From Lewinellaceae bacterium (GTDB lineage: Bacteria; Bacteroidota; Bacteroidia; Chitinophagales; Saprospiraceae): a stretch of DNA of 64,000 nt. The position numbers and the translations under genes are program-made. The notes under the pieces were generated by a model. That model was not told where the DNA came from, did not search any database, and saw nothing but the letters and a program-made list of their open reading frames with translations. Position 1 is the stretch's first letter, and each line of letters starts with the position of its first letter. Below are positions 26,507-35,067 of the stretch, in pieces. The stretch spans positions 62,001-126,000 of the forward strand of contig JACJYC010000009.1 in assembly GCA_020636325.1 (NCBI GenBank), read 5' to 3'.

Positions 26507-26688
26507 GTTAGTTGTAAGTCATTAGTTGTAAGTCGTAAGTCATTAGTCGTAAGTCGTAAGTCGTAAGTTGTAAGTCATTAGTTGTAAGTCGTAAGTCATT
26601 AGTTGTAAGTCGTAAGTCGTAAGTTGTAAGTCGTAAGTTGTAAGTCGTAAGTTGTAAGTCATTAGTTGTAAGTCGTAAGTTGTAGGTT
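26507..26688 (-). repeat. Heptamer array (CTTACRA family) splitting gldK from gldL
   Basis: About 26 imperfect 7-base units. The plus strand reads TTGTAAG, TCGTAAG and TCATTAG; in the sense of the gld genes this is CTTACRA, the same family and sense as upstream of the MFS gene and the PorP/SprF gene. It ends about 120 bases before the gldL start. It contains no spacers and is not a CRISPR. Confidence 0.93.
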
Positions 26689-27008
26689 GTGGCGCATCAT
26701 TCTGCGCCGATCAGTCATAAGACGTCGGGTGTCAGTTCGGTAACGGGTAGTTATGCAACAACAACTGAAAACCTTCTGTCGGATAACGTCAACGGGCGCT
26801 ATCGGTACGGTCAGCTTTCGGGCGATTAAACGCCGGGTACCAGCTGGGTTAAAGACAAAAATGTGTCTGATGGTATTTATTGGTCAGGAGTGTGCGTGTG
26901 GCAGTAAGCGCAAGGAGAAATTCAGGGTGTTGGGGCAAAGCTTAAAACCAGAAGTGCCACGCTTGTTCAGCATGGCACGTCCGGTTTATTGTAGATCCGT
27001 CAAAAGGA
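26689..27008. other. Gap between array and gldK, no gene
   Basis: About 320 bases with two small inverted repeats: GGCGCATCATTCTGCGCC at 26691-26708, and GTGCCA with TGGCAC at about 26955-26980, just past the gldK stop. The second could attenuate transcription out of gldK. The 89-codon plus-strand frame here lacks protein-like composition and runs into gldK. Confidence 0.5.
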
Positions 27009-28253
27009 TTAGAAATCGTTGATTGACCGGCCCAGGAAGGTGAGCACGCAGCGGAAGCCGATGTAGCTCTTGGTCGTATCCTGGTATTCCCAGTGGCGGG
27101 TGCCGGTTTCAAGGAAGAACATGATATCTTTCCAGGATCCGCCGCGGATGACCTTGCGCTTGTAGGCTTCGGGGTCATCGTCTTTGGCATCGTAGCGGAT
27201 ATCCGGGTTGAGGTCGTGCATAAAGGTGTAAGCATTTTCGTAGAAGGCGGAGCTGGTCCATTCCGAAACGTTGCCCGACATGTTGTAGAGGCCGTAGTCA
27301 TTGGGCCAGTAGGCATCGGCTCGAACGGTGTATTGACCGCCGTCTTCGGGGTAGTTGCCCCGGCCGGGTTTGAAGTTGGCCAGCAAGCACCCTTTTGCGT
27401 TTCGGATATAGTAACCGCCCCATGGGAACGGCGCGAGGTCGTGACCGCCGCGGGCTGCGTATTCCCATTCGTGTTCGGTCGGGAGGCGGAAGTCTTCGGA
27501 GTTGATTCCGTCACCGCGGGTTTGCTGGTAGGTGTTCCAGAGCTTGGTCCGCCAGTAGCAGAAAGCGTTGGCCATATGCCAGTCGATACCTACGACGGGG
27601 TAATCGTCGAACGCCGGGTGCCAGAAGTAGTTCCGGGTGTAGGGTTCGTTGTAGGAGTAGGAAAAGTCGCGCACCCAAACCAGCGTATCGGGGTAGATGT
27701 TGACTTTTTTGCGTTTGATGAAGGAATTCCGGGGAGAGCGGCCCTGGTCGTGCGCTGCGGCCTGCCAGTCGTACCATTCGTATTCGAAGACGAATTTGCT
27801 GACGTCGAGTTCGCGTTTGCCGGCGAAGCGGTCATCGCCCTGGTAGTAGAGGTCTTCCAGGGTTTCGTCCGACCAGTCGATGTCGTATTCCCAGTCGATC
27901 TTTTGTTCGCCGGTGCGTTCATCCTCGACGTAGTGGTCGAGGTAGGCGTGAGCGAGCGAGTCGCGCACCCAGTTGACGAACTGGCGGTATTCGTTGTTCG
28001 TAATCTCGGTATCGTCCATGTAGAAGCCCTGGATAGAGATCTGCTTCTGTCGTTGAACGAAGGTGTTGCTAATGTCCTGGTCGCTCGGACCGATCGTTAA
28101 TGTACCGGAAGGAACATAAACCATTCCATAGGGATTGATCCCCTTCCAGGCCGGCCTGTCGAGCACACCTGTCAGTTGACCATTTTCTTTACGGCCGCAA
28201 GCCGCCATAACAAACACCAGCAGCGCCAGTGTAATTTTGAGTAAATTTCTCAT
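27009..28253 (-). CDS. gldK: Gliding motility / type IX secretion lipoprotein GldK
   Basis: About 414 residues from the ATG at 28253; an upstream start would add four residues before the signal. A lipoprotein signal (ITLALLVFVMAACG, Cys about 18) is followed by a formylglycine-generating-enzyme/SUMF fold (about 45-410) with YVPSGTLTIG, PVVGIDWHMANAFCYWRT, RLPTEHEWEYAARGG, NMSGNVSEW and IRGGSWKD. GldK/PorK anchors the periplasmic GldN ring to the outer membrane. It is first in the gldK-L-M-N order and is preceded by a good promoter. The long repeat-filled gap to gldL is unusual for this tightly conserved operon. Confidence 0.95.
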   Translation of the reverse strand: MRNLLKITLALLVFVMAACGRKENGQLTGVLDRPAWKGINPYGMVYVPSGTLTIGPSDQDISNTFVQRQKQISIQGFYMDDTEITNNEYRQFVNWVRDSLAHAYLDHYVEDERTGEQKIDWEYDIDWSDETLEDLYYQGDDRFAGKRELDVSKFVFEYEWYDWQAAAHDQGRSPRNSFIKRKKVNIYPDTLVWVRDFSYSYNEPYTRNYFWHPAFDDYPVVGIDWHMANAFCYWRTKLWNTYQQTRGDGINSEDFRLPTEHEWEYAARGGHDLAPFPWGGYYIRNAKGCLLANFKPGRGNYPEDGGQYTVRADAYWPNDYGLYNMSGNVSEWTSSAFYENAYTFMHDLNPDIRYDAKDDDPEAYKRKVIRGGSWKDIMFFLETGTRHWEYQDTTKSYIGFRCVLTFLGRSINDF

Positions 28254-28303
28254 GTTTACACCCAAGTTTTCCTTCAGATTAAGGTAACCGCTAAAAAGCG
28301 GTC

Positions 28304-28337
28304 GTAAATATAGATGGTTTGAAAAATTTCACCAAAA
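28304..28337 (-). promoter_or_regulatory. Bacteroidota-type promoter of gldK with 5' hairpin
   Basis: Minus strand: TTTTGG (28332-28337), 19 bases, TATATTTAC (28304-28312), close to the consensus. Immediately downstream a small hairpin (ACCGC-loop-GCGGT, 28287-28302) would sit at the very 5' end of the mRNA. The leader is about 45 bases. Confidence 0.5.
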
Positions 28338-28511
28338 GCCGACTGTCCTATTTGTAACCGGCAAGGCAAAAGTTTATGCAACGGTTACGAATGAACGCGA
28401 ACGGCCGCGAAATTAGTATAAAATTTAACACGCAAGGGCAAATTTTGCGGAAGAGGCGGAAACAAACCAGAATTTTCGCGCTTCTGCCAGGGTTCCAAGT
28501 CCCGGTTCAGC

Positions 28512-29480
28512 TTAAAGCGAGCGCGGATTATAGATAATCCTGGGCGGCCGCCCTTTGCCGATGGGCTGTTGGAGATTGTAGTTGAGCATGATTTCGTGAG
28601 AACCGTTGCTTACCGAATTTAAGGCTGAAAGGGTAACATCGTACGCGTAAGCCAAGGTTATTTTCTCACTCAGTTTGAACCCCGCCAGTATACTGATGGC
28701 ATCCAGGGAATTGGAGTTATATCCTCTTAACGATGCACCGGCGAATATATTGTCATTGTACCTTACGATACCGGAAAAATCTAGCTGCAATTGCGCCGCG
28801 TCGGCCCTTGCCAACACGGATGGATGCACGGACCAATTCCGCCCTGCTTCCAAGTGCATGGCAAAGGTAAAAAAATAATTGCGAATCATGGTTATCCTAA
28901 GGTCGCCTAATTCTGCTTCCGGAGATGTTAAATTTTGGACGGCGAACCCGGCTTCCAGTCGTTGGCTCTGGTAATAAACCCCGGCGTGGAAAGTAGGCGT
29001 TATCGCTGATTCCGTGCCCACAGGGAGGTTTCCCTCGCCATGGTCAATGACGCCCGGTTCGGTATACAGCCCGTCCGGCGTGCGCAATTTTGAGCCGTCG
29101 ATGCTGCGTTGCGCCAGGCCTGCGGACAGGCCCAGCGACAGGATGCCTTTGCCGAGGTCGCGCTGGTAGTTGAATGATGCTGAAGAGGTGGTGATCCTTT
29201 GTGCGCCCAATGACTCGTTTTCCAGGTTGAGGCCGAAGCCGCCGCTGAGAAAATACACCGGAAGATGAGCGTTGACGTTCTGGGTCACCGGATTGCCGGG
29301 CAGCCCCGCCCATTGCTGACGGTAAACGCCGGTAAAACTCAGGGAGTGATCCAGGCCCGCATAGGCCGGATTCCAGGCGTGTGGGTTGAGCATGTACAGG
29401 GAATACTGACCCGGTTGCTGGGCAAAACCGGCGCTGGCTGCCAGCATCAGGAAAAACAGGAGGGCGTATGGTTTTTGCAT
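28512..29480 (-). CDS. PorP/SprF-family type IX secretion outer-membrane protein
   Basis: A 322-residue outer-membrane beta-barrel protein from the ATG at 29480. A longer frame reaches 29630, but its extra 50 residues are translation of the heptamer array and the ATG at 29480 opens a clean signal peptide (MQKPYALLFFLMLAASAGFA). The family motif YMLNPHAWNPAYAGLDHSLSF-like segment (about 28-48) and WAGLPGNPVTQNVNAHLP are typical of PorP/SprF, which cooperate with GldJ/SprB-type surface proteins and bind type B sorting domains. It lies directly upstream of gldK in the same direction, the common Bacteroidota order. Confidence 0.92.
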   Translation of the reverse strand: MQKPYALLFFLMLAASAGFAQQPGQYSLYMLNPHAWNPAYAGLDHSLSFTGVYRQQWAGLPGNPVTQNVNAHLPVYFLSGGFGLNLENESLGAQRITTSSASFNYQRDLGKGILSLGLSAGLAQRSIDGSKLRTPDGLYTEPGVIDHGEGNLPVGTESAITPTFHAGVYYQSQRLEAGFAVQNLTSPEAELGDLRITMIRNYFFTFAMHLEAGRNWSVHPSVLARADAAQLQLDFSGIVRYNDNIFAGASLRGYNSNSLDAISILAGFKLSEKITLAYAYDVTLSALNSVSNGSHEIMLNYNLQQPIGKGRPPRIIYNPRSL

Positions 29481-29489
29481 AGGTTTGTT

Positions 29490-29587
29490 AGTCTGTAAGT
29501 CGTAAGTTGTAAGTTGTAAGTCGTAAGTCGTAAGTTGTAAGTCGTAAGTCGTAAGTTGTAAGTCGTAAGTTGTAAGTCTGTAAGTTG
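29490..29587 (-). repeat. Heptamer array (CTTACRA family) in the leader of the PorP/SprF gene
   Basis: About 14 units of CTTACGA, CTTACAA and CTTACAG in gene sense, ending about 10 bases before the start codon. No conventional ribosome binding site separates array and start. The open frame through the array would give a seven-residue LTTYDLQ repeat but is not needed for the protein. Confidence 0.93.
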
Positions 29588-29641
29588 GGACGGAAATTTT
29601 TCCGGCGCATTTGCAAGAACGCATACCCATGTGTCAAAGAA

Positions 29642-31696
29642 TCATAGGTCGCGTTCGATCAGGTCAAGGGCTTCACTGGCTGTCTTTACCGGGAGGTTGC
29701 AGGTGTAATTCCGGCATACGAAGATCCGCGTTTCGCCCGTGGGGAGGGTCCGTCCTTCCAGCAGCGGGTAGCGGTCGTCGGCCGAACCGGCGGCCATGAT
29801 CAGGTTGGAGGGGCGGTAAGCCCTGCTCAATTCTTCGGCCAGGGCTTGCGCTTCCGGTCCGATCACAGCAATTTCAAAAGCCGGTTTGTTCAAGCCCAAT
29901 ATCCCTAATGCCCAACGCGAAAAGGATGAGGGATATTTTTCCGTCGACTCCTTAAGCGTGCGCATCATCGTGCGGGCCTGGGAACGAAACCGGTCGTTAC
30001 CGGTCAGGATGCCCAGTTTATCCAGTTGAACGGCCATCACGGCATTGCCGGACGGGGTAGCTGAATCGTATATTTCGCGTTTGCGCAGGATGATATCACC
30101 CTGTTTTGCAGACGTAAAATACAATAAATTGCTTTCGTTGTCAAGAAATTGGTCCAAAACAAAAGAAGATAGTCGGGTGGCTTGCTCAAGACGGCCGGTG
30201 TCGAAGTCCAGTTCGTAGACCGAGATCAGCGCTTCGATCAGGTAGGCGTAATCATCCAGGAATGCTTCGTATTGGGCCCTGCCGTTTTTATAGGTGTGAA
30301 AAAACGCTTCGGAACCGGGCTGGCGAAAGGCGCTCAGGATAAAATCCAGCTGACCGGCGGCTTCCTGCCGGTATGTTTTGCTGCCGAGGGCCCGGGCTGC
30401 CCGGGCATAGGCCGTAACCTGGAGGGCATTCCACCCGAGGATCTGCTTGTCGTCGAGGTGCGGGCGAATCCTTTTTGAGCGGTATTCGAACAGTTTTTGC
30501 CTGCCTTTTGCCAGTGCCGACTGCAATGTCCCGGCATTCAGTCCTTTTTCGGCAGCGAACTCATTGAGGCTTTTTTTCCGGCGGAGAATGTTGACCTGTT
30601 CCCAGTTGCCCTCCGGCGTGATATCGTAAAATGCGCAAAACAGGTCGGCGTCGGTGCCGAGCAAGGCCTTCACTTCCTCATAGGACCAAACGTAGAATTT
30701 GCCTTCAACGCCCTCCGAATCAGCATCCAATGCGCTGTAAAAGCCGCCTTCCGGGGCGGTCATTTCTCTTTTTATATAGGCCAGGGTTTCTTCAACGGCA
30801 TCCTTGTAAAGCGATGATCCCGTAAAGGCGTAGGCTTGCGCCATCAGGCTGACCAGCAAGGCGTTGTCGTACAGCATCTTCTCAAAATGAGGCACCAGCC
30901 AGGCCCGGTCGGTAGCGTATCGCGCAAACCCGCCGCCGAGTTGATCGTAGATGCCGCCCATGATCATTTTGTCGAGGGAAAGGCGGACGTGGTTGAGGGC
31001 ATCCTGATCCTTGAAGTGGTAATGATAGGCGAGCAGGAATTCCAGGCTCATGGTACCCGGGAATTTGGGCGCTCCGCCGAAGCCGCCTTCCTTCAGGTCG
31101 AATCCGGCGGCGAGTTTTCGGTATATATTCTCCACTGCCGCATCCGGGAACTCAGCTTCATTTTCGGGCAGTTCGAGTTCATTCTTGATGAGCACCCGGT
31201 CGCCGTTGCGGATCATCTCGGTCAGTTGTTTGGCCTGCGCCTCGACGGTCGGGCGGCGTTCGAGGAAATTGTAGGCCAGGTTTTGGAGCAATTGCATCCA
31301 GGATGGGCGGCCGTTGGCGGGTTGAGGCGGATAGTAGGTGCCGGCGAAGAACGGACGTCCGTCGGGCAGCAGGAAGCAATTGAGCGGCCAGCCGCCTTGT
31401 CCGGAAATGATCTGGCAGGCATCCATATAGATCTGATCGACATCGGGCCGTTCTTCGCGGTCGACCTTGATATTGATGAAGTATTCGTTCATGAATGCGG
31501 CGACCTCTTCACGTTCAAAGGATTCGCGTTCCATGACGTGGCACCAATGGCAGGTGGAATAGCCGATGCTGACCAGGATAGGTTTGTCTTCCCGTTGGGC
31601 GCGTTCGAAGGCTTCGGGTTTCCAGGCGTACCAGTCGACCGGGTTGTTGGCGTGCTGAAGGAGGTATGGGCTGGATTCTTTTTGGAGACGGTTCAT
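29642..31696 (-). CDS. YyaL/spermatogenesis-20-like thioredoxin-domain protein
   Basis: A 684-residue cytoplasmic protein of the YyaL family. The N-terminal thioredoxin-like domain (about 1-160) has the family start NRLQKESSPYLLQHANNPV, the CxxC in STCHWCHVME (about 48-51) and SGQGGWPLNCFL. The rest is an alpha/alpha-barrel related to N-acylglucosamine 2-epimerases, with GGIYDQLGGGFARYATDRAW and HFEKMLYDNALL. The family is conserved from bacteria to humans, yet its reaction is not firmly established. It is a single gene, transcribed toward the PorP/SprF array. Confidence 0.93.
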   Translation of the reverse strand: MNRLQKESSPYLLQHANNPVDWYAWKPEAFERAQREDKPILVSIGYSTCHWCHVMERESFEREEVAAFMNEYFINIKVDREERPDVDQIYMDACQIISGQGGWPLNCFLLPDGRPFFAGTYYPPQPANGRPSWMQLLQNLAYNFLERRPTVEAQAKQLTEMIRNGDRVLIKNELELPENEAEFPDAAVENIYRKLAAGFDLKEGGFGGAPKFPGTMSLEFLLAYHYHFKDQDALNHVRLSLDKMIMGGIYDQLGGGFARYATDRAWLVPHFEKMLYDNALLVSLMAQAYAFTGSSLYKDAVEETLAYIKREMTAPEGGFYSALDADSEGVEGKFYVWSYEEVKALLGTDADLFCAFYDITPEGNWEQVNILRRKKSLNEFAAEKGLNAGTLQSALAKGRQKLFEYRSKRIRPHLDDKQILGWNALQVTAYARAARALGSKTYRQEAAGQLDFILSAFRQPGSEAFFHTYKNGRAQYEAFLDDYAYLIEALISVYELDFDTGRLEQATRLSSFVLDQFLDNESNLLYFTSAKQGDIILRKREIYDSATPSGNAVMAVQLDKLGILTGNDRFRSQARTMMRTLKESTEKYPSSFSRWALGILGLNKPAFEIAVIGPEAQALAEELSRAYRPSNLIMAAGSADDRYPLLEGRTLPTGETRIFVCRNYTCNLPVKTASEALDLIERDL

Positions 31697-31872
31697 TGAA
31701 TTGATTGGATTCTTCGATTTTTAGATTGATTGGATTTTTCCCCGAAGGGATCTCTTCGGGCAAGTTTCCCGGATACGCTGCTTCGGCTTTTGGAGATAAA
31801 ACAATGGAAGGCTGCGGAAAGGTTTGAGAATGGAGGGTATTATCCTTATTTTTGGGCAAAAAAGAAGCCATT

Positions 31873-32301
31873 ATGATTCAGCGGATACAGAGCATATTTT
31901 TGATCCTGGCCGGCGGCGCCTCGTTTGGGTTGCTGGGCCTTCCTTTTGCAAGTACGGATGCGGCGGCGGCATCGGGCTTGTTTGCCGACAGCCGTTATAC
32001 CATTCAGGATAACGCGGTATTGATGATCCTGTTCCTTGCAGCGGGGTTGGCGGCGGTGGTTGCCGTATTGTTTTACAAAAACCGGCCTTTGCAGATGCGG
32101 GTGGCGGCTATAGTAGCGTTGGTTTTGGCCGTCGGGGGCGGATTGGGGGCCTATTTCTATCTGCAGGATGCGGGGCACGGAGCGGTTAAACCGGCGATCG
32201 GAGCGGCTATGCCGGTTCTGGGTATTATACTGGCCCTGGTTGCCAGGCGGTATATCGGCAAGGATGAAAAGCTGGTCCGTTCGATGGACCGGCTGCGATA
32301 G
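31873..32301 (+). CDS. DUF4293 membrane protein
   Basis: A 142-residue membrane protein from the ATG at 31873, chosen because DUF4293 proteins typically begin MIQRIQS.FL. An upstream TTG would add seven residues. Four hydrophobic segments (about 5-22, 48-68, 76-98 and 105-122) match the Bacteroidota-specific family, whose function is unknown. A strong two-way terminator 20 bases past the stop separates it from the convergent exbD gene. Confidence 0.85.
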   Translation: MIQRIQSIFLILAGGASFGLLGLPFASTDAAAASGLFADSRYTIQDNAVLMILFLAAGLAAVVAVLFYKNRPLQMRVAAIVALVLAVGGGLGAYFYLQDAGHGAVKPAIGAAMPVLGIILALVARRYIGKDEKLVRSMDRLR

Positions 32302-32320
32302 CCTCGGGCATTTAAAGCAA

Positions 32321-32355
32321 CAAGGGCCGACGGAAGCAACATCCGTCGGCCCTTG
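32321..32355. terminator. Bidirectional terminator between DUF4293 and exbD
   Basis: A perfect 14-base stem (CAAGGGCCGACGGA against TCCGTCGGCCCTTG) with a 7-base loop lies midway between two converging genes. The T runs are short. Confidence 0.75.
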
Positions 32356-32379
32356 GCATCTTCCTCCGCATGGGGAGGA

Positions 32380-32856
32380 TTATTTCTTACTGTCAGGCCT
32401 TTTCTTGGCCGAGTAGTTTACGCGGAGCTGACCGGATTTCCGGAGCTGGGTCTTTACATCCTGAACGATACCCATCGTGGTAAGGCCGTCGACCCGGAGG
32501 GAAGAGGTGATCAAACCGTGGCGGGATTCGGGAACTTTCTGCTTGTGCAGTTCGAGGAACAAGGGAATATCGTGGACGTCGGCGAATTTGTCGCCCAGCT
32601 GGATGCGGGGCTTGGTGCCGTAGATCTCGCGATAGCGTTCGGTCGGTTTCCCGATATAGATGTAATTGACGAGGGATTTCTCCTCCAGTTTGGACAATTC
32701 GGTAGCGAAAGGCGTGACCACGGATACTTTCAGCTCGGCGTCTCTCAATACGGTAACGACCATAAAGAAGAAGAGGAGCATGAAGATGATATCCGGCAGT
32801 GAGGCCGTAGAAATAGCGGGGGTTGCTTTGCCCCGTTTTTTAGCGAATTTAGACAT
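32380..32856 (-). CDS. exbD: ExbD/TolR-family biopolymer transport protein (second copy)
   Basis: A 158-residue inner-membrane protein with one transmembrane helix (about 22-42, IMLLFFFMVVTVLR) preceded by TASLPDIIFMLLFF, where Asp matches the conserved proton-channel residue of ExbD/TolR. The periplasmic C-terminal domain follows (about 60-158). It is the last of four genes in an ExbB/ExbD operon, 99 bases after another ExbD. Two differing ExbD proteins are common in Bacteroidota and probably form a heteromeric stator energising TonB-type transport. Confidence 0.92.
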   Translation of the reverse strand: MSKFAKKRGKATPAISTASLPDIIFMLLFFFMVVTVLRDAELKVSVVTPFATELSKLEEKSLVNYIYIGKPTERYREIYGTKPRIQLGDKFADVHDIPLFLELHKQKVPESRHGLITSSLRVDGLTTMGIVQDVKTQLRKSGQLRVNYSAKKRPDSKK

Positions 32857-32955
32857 GGTCGGTCATTTTTAGCGGCCGTCACAAGGAGCCGCAGTGAAAG
32901 AATAAACCTGCTTTTCAGCACCGGATAGCTTTTCGACGACGCGTTACCGGGATGT

Positions 32956-33504
32956 TTATTCTTCGCCGAAGTTTGTCGGTTCGGCTTCTGAAATAACGAA
33001 CGGAATTTCTGCCCGGATGGCCTTTTTGTAAGCGGCGGGCATTTCTTCGCTGAAAGGAATGCCGTACCTGCGTTGGCTGAGCTCATCCCAAAGTTCGTTA
33101 TAGGCGCCTTTCAGCTCGTTGTAAACCCGCAGGTAGGTATCGTAGTTGGTACCCCTGTCGTTTTTCAGCGAGATGATGGCCATTGTCGGGTCTTCGGCGA
33201 GGTCTTCCCTTTTCATCGGGTTGGAGATGAATTCCTTGGCGTGTTCGCGAAGGTCTTCAATCCGCATGGGCTCGTTTCTGACCAGCAACTGGTTTTGTGC
33301 GTTGACCAATACCGAGTATACGTTCCGGGTCTTCAATTTCTGAATATCCGGTTCTTCTTCCGACCATGGTGGAAGCCTGACGGTGATCCCTTTATCTTCG
33401 ACGATGGTTGTTGTGACCAGGAAGAAGATGAGGAGCAAGAAGGCAATGTCAGCCATAGAGCTGGCATTGATTTCATTGGACCCGCGGTTTTTGCTTTTTC
33501 CCAT
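32956..33504 (-). CDS. exbD: ExbD/TolR-family biopolymer transport protein (first copy)
   Basis: A 182-residue inner-membrane protein. The N terminus NEINASSMADIAFLLLIFFLV holds the single helix (about 18-38) with the conserved Asp of SMADIAFLL. The periplasmic part has VRLPPWSEEE and a C-terminal extension of about 40 residues beyond the usual ExbD end. It starts 7 bases after the preceding small membrane protein gene, in an operon with ExbB and the second ExbD. Confidence 0.92.
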   Translation of the reverse strand: MGKSKNRGSNEINASSMADIAFLLLIFFLVTTTIVEDKGITVRLPPWSEEEPDIQKLKTRNVYSVLVNAQNQLLVRNEPMRIEDLREHAKEFISNPMKREDLAEDPTMAIISLKNDRGTNYDTYLRVYNELKGAYNELWDELSQRRYGIPFSEEMPAAYKKAIRAEIPFVISEAEPTNFGEE

Positions 33505-33511
33505 AATCAGA

Positions 33512-34006
33512 TTATTTAAAGAAGTTCCTGACTTCCGATCCGAACAAGCCGAGGAAAGCGAGGACCAGCAGAATGCCGGAGATGACGATACCGCCGCCTA
33601 CGATCCGGTGGTTGCCTTCAGAGAAGGTAGTTTTGTTCGCTTCTTCAAACTTGGCGATAGCGGTCTGAACGCCTGCCGACTGAGAAATATCAGCCGTGTA
33701 ATAAGCAATCACGGCAACGGCTATCAGAACGACCAATCCGATGAGGCCTCTTTTGGAGTCTTTTGGATTGGACAGGATCTGCATTACGCCGAAGACTACC
33801 ATTGCGGCGACAGCCAGAACGGTAAGGGCGATAGCGCCTTTGATCCCGAAGTCGAAGATGGAGGTGCTGTAATTGAACTTGTTAGGGTTCGCAGGATCCA
33901 CCACCTCTGATGCGTTGGGAAAGGCAATCAGGAGGAAAATTATAGTTACAAGGACACCAAGGCCAAAAGCCAATGTCTGCCCATATTTTGTCAAAAATGG
34001 ATACAT
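33512..34006 (-). CDS. Membrane protein of the ExbB/ExbD operon
   Basis: A 164-residue protein with four hydrophobic segments (about 12-30, 55-78, 88-106 and 137-157). I recognise no named domain. It lies between exbB (18-base gap) and the first exbD (7-base gap), a position that is, to my knowledge, recurrent in Bacteroidota, so it may be an accessory subunit of the energiser. Function otherwise unknown. Confidence 0.82.
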   Translation of the reverse strand: MYPFLTKYGQTLAFGLGVLVTIIFLLIAFPNASEVVDPANPNKFNYSTSIFDFGIKGAIALTVLAVAAMVVFGVMQILSNPKDSKRGLIGLVVLIAVAVIAYYTADISQSAGVQTAIAKFEEANKTTFSEGNHRIVGGGIVISGILLVLAFLGLFGSEVRNFFK

Positions 34007-34024
34007 AAGGCTAGTGGTTTCGGA

Positions 34025-34780
34025 TTACTTTTTGAATGCGTTGTTCTCTTCCATGATGTCAACCAAAGCGATGGAAGCGTCTTCCATGCGGTTGGTAATG
34101 CTGTCGATCTTGCTGACGATGTAGTTGTAGAAGATCTGCAGGATAATGGCAACGATAAGACCGAATACCGTTGTCAAAAGGGCCACTTTAATACCACCGG
34201 CAACGACTGCAGGAGAAAGGTCGCCTACATCTTCGATGCGTTGGAAGGCCTGGATCATACCGATAACCGTACCCATGAATCCCAACATCGGGGCGAGGGC
34301 GATGAACAGCGAGATCCAAACGAGGCCTTTTTCGAGCAGGCCCATCTGTACGCTGCCGTAGGCTACGATCGCTTTCTCAACGGCTTCGGGGCCGCCGTCG
34401 GCGTTCTTGAGGCCTTCATAGAGCACGCTGGCTGTGGGGCCAGGGGTTGCTTTACATACTTCCATTGCACCGTCCAGGTCTTTCTCCTTCAGGCGATCAT
34501 CGATGCGGGAAAGGAGTTTGTCCGTGTTGGTGGTGGCAATATTGAGGGTAATGATCCGCTCAATGCAGAATGCAAGGCCGAGAATCATGGTCACCAATAC
34601 AAAGCTCATAAAACGCCAGTCACCATCGATGAACTGCTTTTTGAGCATTTGGTAACCTGACTGACCTTCGTCAGAAGCAGAAGATGTTTGTTCCGTTTGC
34701 TGTGCATCCTGTGCAGAAACGACTGCGCTATTGAAGGCTACAAAGCCCAAAATGAGTAGCAATGCCAATAATTTTCGCAT
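34025..34780 (-). CDS. exbB: ExbB/TolQ/MotA-family proton channel protein
   Basis: About 251 residues from the ATG at 34780; an upstream start would add 13 residues before the signal-like first segment (MRKLLALLLILGFVAFNSAV). Three further membrane helices (about 50-70, 155-178 and 195-220) and the family motif LGFMGTVIGMIQAF...AGGIKVALLTTVFGL define MotA/TolQ/ExbB. With ExbD it uses the proton gradient to drive TonB or Tol-type work in the envelope. It heads a four-gene operon. The tRNA-Ser gene ends 58 bases upstream on the same strand. Confidence 0.93.
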   Translation of the reverse strand: MRKLLALLLILGFVAFNSAVVSAQDAQQTEQTSSASDEGQSGYQMLKKQFIDGDWRFMSFVLVTMILGLAFCIERIITLNIATTNTDKLLSRIDDRLKEKDLDGAMEVCKATPGPTASVLYEGLKNADGGPEAVEKAIVAYGSVQMGLLEKGLVWISLFIALAPMLGFMGTVIGMIQAFQRIEDVGDLSPAVVAGGIKVALLTTVFGLIVAIILQIFYNYIVSKIDSITNRMEDASIALVDIMEENNAFKK

Positions 34781-34838
34781 AGTCAACAAGGTTTTACGAT
34801 TGTTTTGTGAAAGAATCATCCAGCTTGTTTAAAGTTAG

Positions 34839-34926
34839 CGGAGAGAGAGGGATTCGAACCCTCGATACCCTTTTGGAGTATACACACTTTCCAGGCGTGC
34901 GCCTTCGACCACTCGGCCATCTCTCC
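34839..34926 (-). tRNA. tRNA-Ser (anticodon GGA)
   Basis: An 88-base gene on the minus strand. The acceptor stem GGAGAGA pairs with TCTCTCC, discriminator G. The anticodon loop CTGGAAA is closed by the stem CACGC/GTGTG and gives anticodon GGA. The long variable arm (TATACTCCAAAAGGGTAT) is typical of serine tRNAs. The T arm GAGGGTTCGAATCCCTC is perfect. CCA is not encoded. Confidence 0.96.
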
Positions 34927-35067
34927 GTTATATTACGATCCGGCGCCGTTGCTGCCGGGCTTTGCGGATATGGGGCAAAAATAACCATTCCACTGCTTTT
35001 ACCAATAGGGGCACCCGCAAAAATTGTAAAATCTACACAATAAACAAAATTTTTTTACGCTTGCCCT

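Noticed and set aside
26507..26688. Possible CRISPR array
   Set aside because: The units are 7 bases with no unique spacers, and no cas genes are present in the window.
26753..27022. 89-codon plus-strand frame between gldL and gldK
   Set aside because: Overlaps the gldK 3' end in antisense and has an unstructured Arg/Lys-rich composition without a start context.
29481..29630. N-terminal 50-residue extension of the PorP/SprF protein with LTTYDLQ repeats
   Set aside because: It is translation of the heptamer array; a proper signal peptide begins at the ATG at 29480.
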